Of a DNA stretch of 64,000 bases, positions 1 through 12,100 are shown piece after piece. The notes under the pieces are model-generated. The model was not told the origin of the DNA, made no database searches, and saw nothing but the letters and a program-made list of their open reading frames with translations. How positions within the stretch are numbered: the first letter of the stretch is position 1; the number at the start of each line of letters is the position of its first letter. This stretch comes from Cliona cf. orientalis (lineage: Eukaryota; Porifera; Demospongiae; Clionaida; Clionaidae), in NCBI GenBank assembly GCA_963930775.1, contig OZ005690.1:7982225-8046224 (forward strand), in the 5' to 3' direction. The translations under genes were made by a program, and so were the position numbers.

Positions 1-208
1 GAATGAATGATTGTGTGATCGATTGATTGGCCACGCCCATAAACGATACCGCAAACGCGCATGCGTTCTTGGATGTAGCTATTCTTTGTTAGGCGCATCT
101 CGCTGTTAGGCGCACTTCGCTATTAAGCGCAGGTTTTCTTCCTGTGGAGATATAAGCGCATGTGCTTAATAGCGAGAAAATACGGTATCAGAAAATAACT
201 TTCTCTTG

Positions 209-480
209 TACAACACCCCTGGCAGTGACGATATTGTCACTGTGGCTCTTGGCTAGATGAACTAGCCATCAAGCTGGTGTGAAGTAAGGGTATGCAAGTG
301 CTGACTGTGGTTCTCGGTTAGATACACTGGTCATCAAGCTGGTGTGAAGAAGTGTTGGTTCTTGACCTATACATCCCCTGGCAGTGATGATGCTATTGTC
401 ATTGCCAGGGGTGTTCCACTACTTTCTGATGTACGGGCACCAAGACCCAGCACTTGTATACCCTTCCTTTACACCAGCTT
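209..480. repeat. Palindromic element with internal duplicates
   Basis: AACACCCCTGGCAGTGACGA near 209 is inverted as ATTGCCAGGGGTGTT at about 400-415. A 37-bp unit around CATCAAGCTGGTGTGAAG occurs twice (about 248-286 and 312-350), and its complement TTACACCAGCTTG occurs near 469. Confidence 0.5.
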
Positions 481-490
481 GCTCCTAAGG

Positions 491-890
491 GCCTGGTAGC
501 TCAATTGGTACAGCATCACACCGGAGATATGTGTGTGTGTTTGATCCCCATTTAAGTCCTGAGATTTTCTTTTCCAGGAAAAAAAAATCTTGGGACGTGT
601 ATGCAAGTGCTATAGCCATAATATTACTAGTACAGCACTAGCTAGTCGTAATTACAGTTACTACAAGGATAAGTTTAACATCCATAATATCATATTAACC
701 CGTAAGATCAAAATGTAGTATTGCACTTAGCTTAATAATAGCTTATGACATATATTTTTCATTGATCATAAGCTGTACCACTTGTATACAAGCTCTATGA
801 CTTCTTCATAGAAAAAATCTCAGGACTTAGTGGGGATTGAACCCGCGCACTCACATCTCCGGTGATGCTCTACCAGTTGAGCTATGGTAT
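491..890. repeat. Inverted pair of tRNA-like (SINE-type) sequences
   Basis: Plus copy, about 491-575: A-box TAGCTCAATTGG, then CATCACACCGGAGAT, B-box-like GTTTGATCCCC, then TCCTGAGATTTTCTTTTCC. Minus copy, about 822-890: TAGCTCAACTGGTAGAGCAT, ACCGGAGATG, GGGTTCAATCCCC and the same CCTGAGATTTTTT tail. Both internal promoter boxes and a shared non-tRNA tail indicate tRNA-derived SINEs rather than working tRNAs. Confidence 0.6.
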
Positions 891-1388
891 AATAATATTA
901 TCGGTACTTGATGGTAACATTTAAGTTCACAATTATTGTAACCAACAGCGTACAGTAACTGTACTTTGGTAGAGCATATTTCTTATAGGTTGGTGATTAG
1001 GTGCAATATGATGATTACTGCTTAGCTGCTTACAGCAAACACTGATTGTTTTGAGTGATGTTTATCGTAACGAGCATGAGGTATTCAGATAGAGTCTGTG
1101 TTTGAATTATCAGCAGATTGTAATGTAGCTACCGCGTACGCTAGGTGGCAATATTCTGTTTTAGTGAGTGTAGAGATAGAATTGAAGTCAGATTGAGATT
1201 TTTACTGAATAATGACAGCTTCTGTGGCCTTTATATAGAAATCAGTAGTATGTAAGAGGCACAGAGATGAGGCATTATAGGGTGAGATACAAATTAGCTA
1301 CAACAGACAACATGGAAATAACTGTGATAGATACATTAGTGTATAGAATAAACAGAGTCAGTCAGGTACTTGTTACAAGATGCATGTA

Positions 1389-1912
1389 CCGTACCCTCAC
1401 GAAAGAGGGCCCACTACAAAATATCAGCCCACCCCCTTACTTTGGGCTCAATTTCCTGCTAAGATCTAATATTTATTTGAATATGCGCCATGTGTAGCTG
1501 CCTTTGAAAAATGCAACTCAAAATGGCTGGTTAATGAGGACTGAACTTTGAATAGTCTAGATAGGTAACATGCCAAACAGCCGTAAAACTAAGCCTAGCT
1601 AGCCTAGCTAACGTTTCAGCACAAATAAATGATTGTGCATGGCTAGTGATTGTAGCCATGCCCACTTAATACGGCTGCTGTCAATGACACATGGTGAAAT
1701 CGGCCCCACAGCCGGAAGTTCTGGCCCTTGATTGGTATTACTGTGCTTAGTAACCCGATTCAGCCCCTATTCGAATTATGAAGATAGTGTGGGTAATTTA
1801 CCACATATCTAAATGCGACGCTCATATCTCGAATATCGGCCAACCCCCCAGTCTTAATAGCTTGGCCCAAAGTAAGGTGCACCGCCCATGGGCCCTCTTT
1901 CGCGAGGGTTAT
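1389..1912. mobile_element. MITE, CCGTACCCTCG family, copy A
   Basis: The left end TACCGTACCCTCACGAAAGA and right end GGGCCCTCTTTCGCGAGGG are inverted. It is a clear relative of the 22977-23440 copy, including GGGCTCAATTTCCTGCTAAG and AAACTAAGCCTAGCTAGCC inside. The right terminus is degraded. Confidence 0.75.
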
Positions 1913-2022
1913 AAAATGAATAACTTTGCTAGTTTGAGTAGTTTCTCATCAGTGCCAATTCATATTATAGTTATCATGATACAAGTTCATAATCGCTGTA
2001 TTGTCCATTTTCTACTCCATAG

Positions 2023-5000
2023 ATACTGAATCACCTACACTGTCAGTGCTAAGTGATATTACACTTTCCTGTGAGGACAACTTCAGCCCTAATGTCACCG
2101 GAATACCAATAGCCCTTGACAATGAAGACTCAGACCCCACAGTGACTCATATTGATATACCAGCTGAAATGTGTTCCATTAGGAGGGTTTGGAATGCTAC
2201 TGATAATGCTGGTAACAATGGAACTTTCTTCCAAACTATTACATTTACCAATCCTCAGCCTCCAAGAATTCTTAGTCCTAGTGAGATAGCAATCCCATGT
2301 GGTAGCATTGAGGAAGCATTTGAAACTGCTGAGCAAGCAAATCTGACCATTACTCACCCTTGTAATCGACCTTTGACAGTTACCTTCAGTGATTCAGTCC
2401 CAATTGAACAGTGTGGCTTTACATTCACTCGAACATGGATAGTTCAAGATGATTGTGGTACTAGTACTGACTTTCAGCAGACAGTCCGAGTGTTAGATCA
2501 ACAATTTCCTGATAGTCCAGCTAACGGCCAAGTTAATGTAGAACTGAATGAACCACTGATCTGGCCTCAGTTTCCAGGTGCTATACGGTACCAAGTTTAT
2601 CTTTGGATGTTTGGAACGGAGAGACCACAAGAACCATTGATTGTTGTAAACGCAAGAAAATACATACCTCCTGAAAACTATCCTTCTGGAACCAGATTGC
2701 TTTGGCAGATTGAATACGTAGATGTTGAGAATGCTATCACCTCAAGCCCAGTTTGGGGATTTGAGACTCAACCACTTCCAGATCTGGCTGTGATCAGTGT
2801 TCAAATACCCCCAATTGCTTTTACTGGTCGAGGAATGGTAGTTTCCTGGACTGTTTTGAATATTGGAAATCGTAGTACCAGTGCATCTACCTGGAGAGAT
2901 TATGTTTATTTTGAGCGTTCTCCAACCTTCACAGGGAGGCAAAGGGTGGCAAGTATTAGACAAAGGCGCTTTGTTGATCCACAGGATGGTTACATATCTC
3001 AGGCAACATTCACTGTGGGACAAAGTGATGTTGGAACATTTTATATCTTTGTTATTGCAGATGCAAATCACCGAGTGAGAGAATTATTTGTTTAAAGCAT
3101 AGCACATTTGCATGTAGTCACAAAATTCTCGTACTTTTACTATAAATTAGGTTAATGATGTTGACAGAACAAACAATGTGAAAGATGCCATAACTCCAGT
3201 TCAAATTAGTCTCACACCTCCACCAAACCTTGTCGTGGAGGAAGTTATCACCCCAACATCTACGTTCTCTGGCAAGTCCCTTACACATACTGTGTATTTG
3301 GTTGTCTTGATTAGTAATTATAATTTTACAGGAGAAGATGTATTTGTCCGGTGGACAGTCAAAAATAGTGGCACTGGCATTACTGCTAGAGATGCATGGA
3401 GTGATAGGGTCTTCCTGTCAAAGGATGAGCAGCTTAGTATGTGACTGCATACTAGTGTCATCTGCGTATCTGCTAGTTTGGCTAAAAAATATTACTAGTA
3501 TGACATTAATTTTTTCCCTCTATGATTGTACCTTTTCCAGGCTCAAGAGGCACCAGAGTACTTGGAACGTTTTCAAGAAGAGGGTTTGTTGGTGCAGGAA
3601 TGTCTTATAGCAGAAGGGAGAAAGTGTCTATTCCCCGTGCTATCTTTGGTAACTACTCCATTGTTGTGGTCACAGACGTTTTCAATTATGTATATGAGCA
3701 TTTGGATGAAGATGATAATTCAAGAGCAGCACTGGTAATTATAGGGTCTCTTAAAATATTATTTTTATGATTCTTTCATTTCACAGCCCCCACTTCAAAT
3801 TATCCTGTCTCCACCACCTGATCTCATAATATCCTCGCTGCAAGTTGGGGACTTTTTCAAATCAGGTGATGTCATAACAATAATGTATACTGTGGAGAAT
3901 GCTGGTGCAGGAGAACCATTTGAAAACTATTGGCTTGATGAGCTGGTGAGTGCACATGCATTGCGATAATAATACTAGCTATGTTGATTATGCTACAGGC
4001 ACTTGTTGATCCTATAAGTAAGCAGATACACAGGCTTGGTCGTCTGTATCATTATGGAACACTTCAACCAGGATCTATGTATTCCAATGCCATCACGTAT
4101 GTGGTTCCCTCTTCCTTATCTAATGGAACGTACAACCTCACGGGGCACACTGATTATACTAATCGAGTGTTTGAGTTTGATAGAGATCACAACAACATTG
4201 TGTGGCATGAAATCAGTATTGAGGAGCGTCTGTCAGATCTTGTTGTGTCCACGTTTTCTACCAGTTTCGACTCGACTCCTCAAGGCAACATTATATGTGT
4301 TAACTACACTGTCCTTAACCAGGGAACTGGTCCCACACTTGGATCGTGGGTAGATAGAGTTGGTATTTCATTCCAGTCACAATTTAATCCTAGAGCAACA
4401 ACATTTCTTCGGCAATTCCTTCATACCAGAGGACTAGCTCCAAAAGAAGTGATATCACAGATGCTCACTATAAATATTCCTAGATTATTCACTGGAAGTA
4501 TATATGTACACATTCAATTAGACTTCAATGGGCGAATTGCTGAACAGAGTGAGATTAATAACGTAAGGACTGATGGTCCCATCAATCTTCCCCCAGTCTT
4601 CCCAGATCTAGAATTAAAGAACTTTTCCTTGAATGTCTCAAATACTGTGGCTGCAGGAGATACCATTGCAGTGCACTGGATGGTGGTGAATATAGGAACA
4701 GCACAAGTCAGTGGGAGGTGGTTGGATGCTATTTCACTTGAAGAAGCTACTCAAGGTAATAGTATGTCTCGTACTTTTAAATTATTTCAAAAGCAACAGA
4801 CTAGAACTCTCTTGTCTTCTGACAACTACGAACAATCTGTGGACGTCAGTATTCCTATCGAACTTTCTGGACAATACAATCTTGTTATCAGTGTCAACGA
4901 TGATAAAGCAATTTATGAAAGCTCTGCTTTCAGTAACAACTTTGGCAGAGTTTCTCTCTTTTTGACTACACCTCCTACACCAGATCTTAAGGTCAACCAG

Positions 5001-6186
5001 GTTAAGTTTACATATTTTGACACAGATAGAATTCTCTCTGTTGAATGGGTGGTTATGAATGCTGGAAACACGATGAAGGAGACACTAACTTGGGCTGATC
5101 AAATTCATATTCACGTTAGTTCTGTGTTCGATCATGAGCTTGCCATTGAACTTGGAGAGGTTGACGTGATGGTTGGGTTGTTGGAATCACAGAGTGAATA
5201 TGTATTGTCAAAGAGCTTTGTACTACCTACAAACATAGAAGGAGATTATTATGTGTTTGTTGAAACAGACAGCAGAAATGATGTTATGGAAGTTAATGGA
5301 GAAAATAATAATATGAGAAAAAGCAATACCATGGTTTCTATTTTTCGTTCTTCAATACCTTCACTTGCAATTAAGGTGAATGACTCTATCTTGCCAACTT
5401 TTGCTCATGCTGGTGAGCAGCTGCAAATTGATTATGAGGTGACTAATTTTGGTGACTCAACTTTGAGACTGACATCTTGGATTGATGGTATCTACTTGAT
5501 TCCTTCCAATTTAGTTGATCGAAATGAGGCAATTACCAATGGAATTCTTCTAACACAAGTTCTGAACAACCACGAGCTTAAAGAAGGTGATAAATACTTC
5601 ACATCTGTCAGTGTCTCTGTGCCTTATGGTGTCAATCAACCTCTTTTTCTTGCCATTGTTATTGATGTCAACAATAAGCTTGAAATATTCACTGGTGATG
5701 TGGATGAGAGGTATCTTCTTGAATTTTCTCAATCACCAATATTCATAGAGCAAGGACCGTTACCTGACTTGATACCCATAGCTGTCAACATCAGTCAAGT
5801 ACTGGTTGGTGGGCAACCTGTTTCTGTGAGATATGTTGTTAGTAATGCAGGAAAGAACCGGGCTTTGGGGATGTGGTTTGAAGCAATTTTTCTCAGTGAA
5901 GATGCATTTCTCGATCCTTTTGATGTTCGACTAAAAACAGTCCAAAATTTGATGGAGCTAAATGCGGAACAATCCTATGAGCAGAGTGTCGAAGTATTCA
6001 TTCCTTTCGACATACCCAGTGGGCAGTACTACCTATTCTATATGGTAGATGGAGCTAATCGTATTGCCGAGCTCAGTGTATCTAACAACATTGCACAACA
6101 GATAGTTACAATAATCGAAACCATCACTACTGATTTGTCAGTCACGAATGTCTCCGCAGACCCAACTCGCCTTAATTATGGTGACA
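2023..6186 (+). CDS. Segment 1 of giant gene: HYR-like domains and CARDB repeats 1-9 (start)
   Basis: Exons: 2023-3074, 3151-3271, 3332-3436, 3541-3734, 3787-3945, 3999-6186. Exon 1 opens with two HYR-like Ig folds ([17 protein letters not shown]; later PSEIAIPCG and [18 protein letters not shown]). A fibronectin-like stretch containing [17 protein letters not shown] follows. CARDB-like repeats come next, each opening with a PDL-type motif, then a W-V-N-G core and closing with a D-NN motif. Openings include [72 protein letters not shown] and TTDLSVTNV. The last repeat continues into the exon at 9410. The 2,188-nt exon holds five complete repeats plus parts of two others without an intron, while repeats 1-3 are cut by five introns. 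CARDB domains are cell-adhesion-related and best known from bacterial and archaeal surface proteins. Confidence 0.75.
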
Positions 6187-9100
6187 GTAAGTCAGCAGTT
6201 TATAAGTATTATCACTATAGTGCCCATGTTATTATCTAGTCTCTACCTCTTCTCAAGTTCTTAATATTTGCCCCCAAACAGACCTTCTGCTGCCTATGAG
6301 TTTAGTTTTGGTCACGCCTATCAACTACACACACACACACACAGACGATCACATGCTTTCTTCTCATGTGCACAAGTATTGTGAAGTTGCTAGTGATTAT
6401 GTGTATTAGTTCAGCAGAGAGTGAAAGCAACGGCAGGTTGCAGATGTGGCACGTGCATGGTTATGTGCTCTTGAGAACTCTAGTCATTTCTATTATTTTC
6501 GTAGTTGGCACGCATGGCAACCTGGAAAATAAATACCTCTACAGTAATGTGTATACTGTATAGCTACTGTGCTTATTCTAATAGAATGCAAGCGAAAAAA
6601 TATTTAACTTTCGTACAATTTTCTGGTAAAGGTCGTCACCGTCTTATGAAAAGTCCTGCAACGCGAATTTTTTTGCACTAATTGGATCTTGCATTTTATT
6701 AGCATAAACATGGTATGCTTGCATATAGGCTTGGGCTTCTATTTCCTTTCTGGCTCTGAGATCCGGCTTAAAAATGAAACAGGTGTTTTAATGGGATTGG
6801 CCTTATCTATGCAATACTATGCTGGCTCCTCGATGCATTAGCTAGCTACATCACCACACGGACCAGTGATACAGCAACCTCTTTGGAGTGAGATTTTGCC
6901 ACCTCTATCTTGTAAGAAATATCAAATGCCTTTTGTTTCTGAACCATTTGGAGCAGCTATAGAACATCTGTACTCGCTTGCATATTTCCTTGCGCATATG
7001 TGCATACTACGACCAGACCCCCAGCTAATCGGCTCATGCAATAGGTACTATGTTAACGCATAGGCACAGTGGCATCTATTTGAGACTCGGCGTTCATTTT
7101 TTGGAGACCCCTGGCTTGTAAAACGAGACTGGCATTTATTTGGGGGGAGGCTTCTATTCGAGGATATACGGTACTCACATGTAGGTAAAGAGATTGAGCA
7201 AGATTGAGATGGTACATCATCTTCTATGATGCTAGAGGATGTTGGCCATGCATTATTATATCAAGTGCATGTGACCAAAATTAGCATTCCTACCTTAATT
7301 AGGGACTTCTTTCTATCACAGAATCAGTCAAAGATGATTTTATTAGCCTAATTTCAAATCCAGAAGAGGGAGAGTAGACGAACATACCGTATTTCCTCGA
7401 ATAAACGCCTCCCTCGAATAAACGCAGGCCCCGTTTATACGCCGGGGGTATAAGGCCCTGTGTCGGGCCTCAAATAAACGCCGGGTCATTACGGAGTGGG
7501 CGTGGCGCGAAGCAAACAGGGCCACGTGTACGCTTGTGGGTGTGGCGATATGCTAGTCTAGTCTCGGGCTACATGTATGATGGCGCAGCAAAGAAAAAGG
7601 TGCTCGTACGACCTAAGCTTTAAGCTTAAAGCGATCGAGTCGGCCGAAAAGACATCTAAAGAAGCAGCAGCTCGTGCCTATCCTCGCTAACGCTGCCCTG
7701 GCTCGCCATTCTGCTATTAATACATATGACTTCGTCGACCAGTACCAGCTGCGGTTTAGCACGTGCGAAGAACATAAACATTAAACGCCGGCCCCGATTT
7801 AACGCCGGCCCCATTTTAACGCCGGGTCAAAGAACTTTGTTAATAAATAAACGCCCGGGCGATTAATCAAGGAAATACGGTAACCTTATTCAGCCTGAAT
7901 GCTGACCTTTGATTGAGTATGAATAACAACAAAGCCTCAGTACTCGCTTATTTGGTTGGGGTTAGACATGGTCAATTGTTTGTTTGCCTAGGCTCACCGA
8001 CTTCTTTCCCAATGGCATCCTTTGTGAGACATAGGAGTGCGCGATTGATATATGCCATATGTTTATAATTATGTTAGTGCACGTGACACATTGATGACGT
8101 TAGATGGCGCTACGATGCATTATTTGGTACAGTACCACAAAACTTAAACTGACTTGCATTATCATAAAGTCAAGCTAAAACCATGCGAATTAATTCTGAG
8201 GGCTTTCTTTAGTGCGTATCGAAGCTGACTGGGCCAAGAAGTCTTAACGGTATTATGCTAAGCATACACAAACAAGTTAGTGAAGCCAATCCCTTGTACC
8301 CATCGACTAGGAGCCATTGTGAATGTAGCTATTATGGAATGATCACTACTACACCAAAATAACTATTCTTAGTTACTCTAGTACCATATAGTTCCATACT
8401 GCCGCCCACCAATTATTTCTGTGTTCATTTGTCAGTGTAGTTCATTACCATAGTATAAACAGCTCAGTAACTTCTCTAGCTATTAATTCTTGCCCCCCCC
8501 CAATAATCATTTCAAAGAGTACCTTAGGGCTACAATTATTTGTGGTTACTCATTTTTCAAAATTAACATTCTATTTTTTCGAAAATGTTGAAAAATTTAA
8601 TATTCGCAAGTACAATTTTTAGCAAAAATTAGGCAAATTGCTAATTTCACTAAATTTAGTACCCGCAGACGAAGTGCTCATAAGGTCATTATATGATCTA
8701 CATTTAAGGTTACGGGATAGTGTTCCGCCCACGCATGGTCAAAGTTCACATAAATAATAAATGAGACAATTATATTCCAGTTTTGTCCACGTTCTTTGCA
8801 CAGTCAAGGCACAGGTAAGTAGCTCTCCTGATGCCTGCCCCATGGTCCACAAAAACGAAAAGCAAACCTGCCACTGTCTGTCTGCAAGCGTGGGTAAGTT
8901 TTGCAATTTCCTGCGTCAGTTTTTGCCAAGGTAAACAGCCTCTATGTAATGATATACAAACGAACGATAGCTTACGAGCCTCTACAGGGCCAGGTATAGC
9001 GTTTGAACTCTATCGAGTTACACAAACAGAAAGTGAACATAAAAACTTACTGCTCAGCTGCCATGTGACTCGCTTAATGGCGGCCCTCCAGGACAAAACC

Positions 9101-12100
9101 TTGTCTGACGACTCACCATCCTAGAGTTTTCGAAAAAGCGCTATACCTGGCCCTGCTCCGATCGATGGACTAGCGTGAACAACAGCAAAGTCAGTTCGTT
9201 CGAGTCTCTGGTCTTCAAAATTTGACGCAGGAACTTGGACTTTGTTTGCATCTGGAAAACGGTCGACGTTCGTTCGCGTTCCCGACTAAACCGCATTAAA
9301 ACATACGTGAATTGTGTCCATGCGCAATCATTTATAAATTGCGCGTCGAATACTATCCCGTAACCTTAAGTAAATATCCAGTAGTTATGGGTGCTCATGC
9401 TTTATGCAGCTGTCACATTTCACTGGAACTTAAGAAATATCGGAACTTTACCAGCTAGTGCCTACAAGTGTGACACTGTTTATCTCTCTGAAGATGACAT
9501 CTGGGATGTGGGTGATTTACAACTTGGAAGTGCTCAGTGTGGGATGATTGAAATTCAGCCGTATGAAGGAGACCAATTAAATGACCTTTCAGTCCAACAG
9601 TCTTTGCTAACTCCATTTGTAGCCCAACATAATTATACTGGGATTGTACGCACTAGGAGCAATATTCGTGATCCCTCATTGGACAATAATATTGGGATTG
9701 CAGATATTCCACTGAGTATTAGTGCTCCGAGCCTAATACTTGGTGTACCAGCCATCATCAACCTTACACCAGGAGATGAGATGGTGTACAGAATTGATAG
9801 AGTACCATCAGAGGAGACACTAATTGCAACATTGACTACCACTGAAACAGTAGCCTTTCACGACCTCTTTCTGCGATATAGAAATCCTCCAACTGGATTT
9901 AATTTCGATGCTATTTCCAAAATCTCCCTGTCTTACGATCAGAGGGCTACAGTGAGGCATACACGACCAGGGACATACTATTTGAGAGTGAAAAGTAATG
10001 GAAGAGGAAGCAGTCCTTACCAGGTGGAAGTTACAGTGAAGATTGCTCAATTTGAGATATTGGCAACTGCTCCCGAAATGGGAGCATCTCTTGGAAATAT
10101 CACCATACAATTTTCTGGAACAGTTTTTGGTTACAATATTCGCGGAGAACTCATGCATGAAAAGAGTAGGAAAATGTACAGAGCAATGAGGACATACTGG
10201 TTTAGCTCCGAGGATGTTTATGCAACTTTTGATGGTACAAAGCTTCCTGAAGGTATGTATTCTCCTAGATTGCAAAACTTGGACACAGGTTCTGTTTCAG
10301 AAATGAAAAGCAGCTTTTGCATTCGTGAAGGAATTCCTGGTAGAATGACAGTGGATATTAACACCCCTGGTTCTTTAAGAGCAGGAGATAGTGCTAGAGT
10401 GCCTATTGTGATTAGAAATACTGGAAATACAGACATTAACATACCAACATTGGTTTTGGGAACAGGAAATGGATCAAGCATTGTTAGTATGCCTGATCGT
10501 CCTATAACAGTCCGGAGACCTCCAACACCGGATCCATCACAGCCTCCTACACCTGATCCACAACCACCTGATCCAGAGCCGGTCCAACAGGAGGAAAGGA
10601 TACCTATGCCCCCAAATGGTCCTGGTGGTATGCTTCCTCCTAAGCGTGAAGCTAAAGATGACACTGTGATAAAACCTTACCGTATTAGGGGGGGAAGGGA
10701 TAAGTTTGATGTATGTGATAGTGGGAATTCTAAAAGCAAGCATCCTTACGCTGATCAAAGAGATGACCTGCAACCACCTGATGTTCCGGAAGGCACCTTT
10801 GATATGGTATGGGATAACTTCATGGAGTCAGTTGGTCCATCTTGGGATACACTTAACCAAAGGATGTCAGAGGTAGCTACCGAAATGAGTCTTGCTCATC
10901 AAAGGATGCCTTGCAACACAAGAGATCTTGTTGATTTTCAGCTTCGAATTGCTGACGGATTACTTTCTGGTGAGTGTTTTGTCAGATATTTGCTACAAAA
11001 ATTTCTAATAGCATCGTTGTAGTAATATGCAATTATTGTGTGCACTATTATTATTTCAGGCACTGGTGGTCATATTAGTGTTTTCGATATGCGTGATGAT
11101 AACAACAATGACTTTGTATACTTATCAATGAGAAGGAGATACAGCCCTTATATACTTAAAAGAAGAACCTCAGGTCCTATGGGAATGGGATGGATTCTCC
11201 CACATTGGTTTGTTTTTCAAATACTCTACAGTAAAAATTACTGTAATAATCGTGTGAATACCCTCTACATCATAATTTTAGGGAAATAAGACTTAAGGAT
11301 ATCTCACATTCTAGTGTATTTTTATCCCGTGACCGAACAATAACAGAATTCACTACTAATGATGACAGTGGTGTGTACTTTTCAGTAGGTGGTGATGCTA
11401 TGAGAAGAGTGGATGGAGGTAATTATTGATATAATATACGTTAGAGATAACTGAAATAATCATGCATAATAATTGACTGGCAGGATTCCTTTATGAAGAT
11501 ACTGATATCAATGAAATATATACCTTTAGCAATGAGACAGGAAAATTAGTATGCATAAACAGTAGCCTTGATGACAGTAGCATCGCAGTGGAGTATGCTG
11601 ACCAGGACAAGCAGTATCCATCTTCCTTTAAGCACTCCGGTGGTAAAAGTATGACTATTTCCTACACAGACCGTGATATGATTGATGCAGTTGACATGTT
11701 GGATGAGAATGGTAACATTGAACAAACAAGGTAAGAATAATTAATGCTGCAAACCTCTATGAAATTGATATAATAATGACATGTATCGTTTTCAATGGAA
11801 TACTTTCCATATCCCCAGTAGCTGCATGGTAATAACAGTGCATGTGGTAAAAGGTCGTCAACATAAGTGTGAATATTCGATGTCCCAATCACAGAGATGG
11901 TCTGAGACCAACTCTCGACGAAAGTGACAAATCTCACAGAGATAACTTGACAGCGCATGCAGTATAGCTTCCAAAGGACATGCTATATATAACACAGGCT
12001 AGCTATAGGGATTAAGTAAGCAAAAAATCCATACTTGTTAGAGAAAGTAGCATAGAGCTTATAAGGTATTTGCAGGATACATGCATTAGATGTTCTATAT

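Larger units (their letters stand above)
1..2022. other. Upstream intron or flank of the giant gene, repeat-filled
   Basis: No exon is supported. Contents: the right end of a CCGTA-type element ending GAAAATACGG at 185, a palindromic repeat (about 209-480), a tRNA-like inverted pair (491-890) and a MITE (1389-1912). The sequence ends in a TTTTCTACTCCATAG acceptor at 2022. Confidence 0.55.
6187..9409 (+). other. Intron of giant gene filled with MITEs
   Basis: This phase-1 intron runs from donor GTAAGT at 6187 to acceptor ATGCAG just before 9410. I see no exon in it. It contains three TIR elements (6567-6713, 7387-7880, about 8708-9366) and an (AC)n run near 6328-6342. The rest is unassigned AT-rich sequence. 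Confidence 0.7.

Noticed and set aside
491..575. Functional tRNA gene
   Set aside because: Promoter boxes are present but the stems are imperfect, a GT run disrupts the variable/T region, and a SINE-like tail follows.
3272..3331. Retained coding sequence instead of an intron
   Set aside because: Open in frame, but it would insert a hydrophobic stretch between TFSG and EDVFVRW and break the CARDB pattern seen in the other repeats. A GC-AG intron fits better, though not proven.
8831..9124. 97-codon open frame on the plus strand
   Set aside because: It lies wholly within the TTAA-flanked MITE at 8708-9366 and overlaps that element's inner inverted repeat. No protein-like pattern or splice context.
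9820..10664. Minus-strand open frames of about 150 codons
   Set aside because: They are antisense shadows of the 9410-10969 exon, whose sense frame carries clear domains. The Pro-rich linker gives an artificial Gly/Ser-rich antisense frame.
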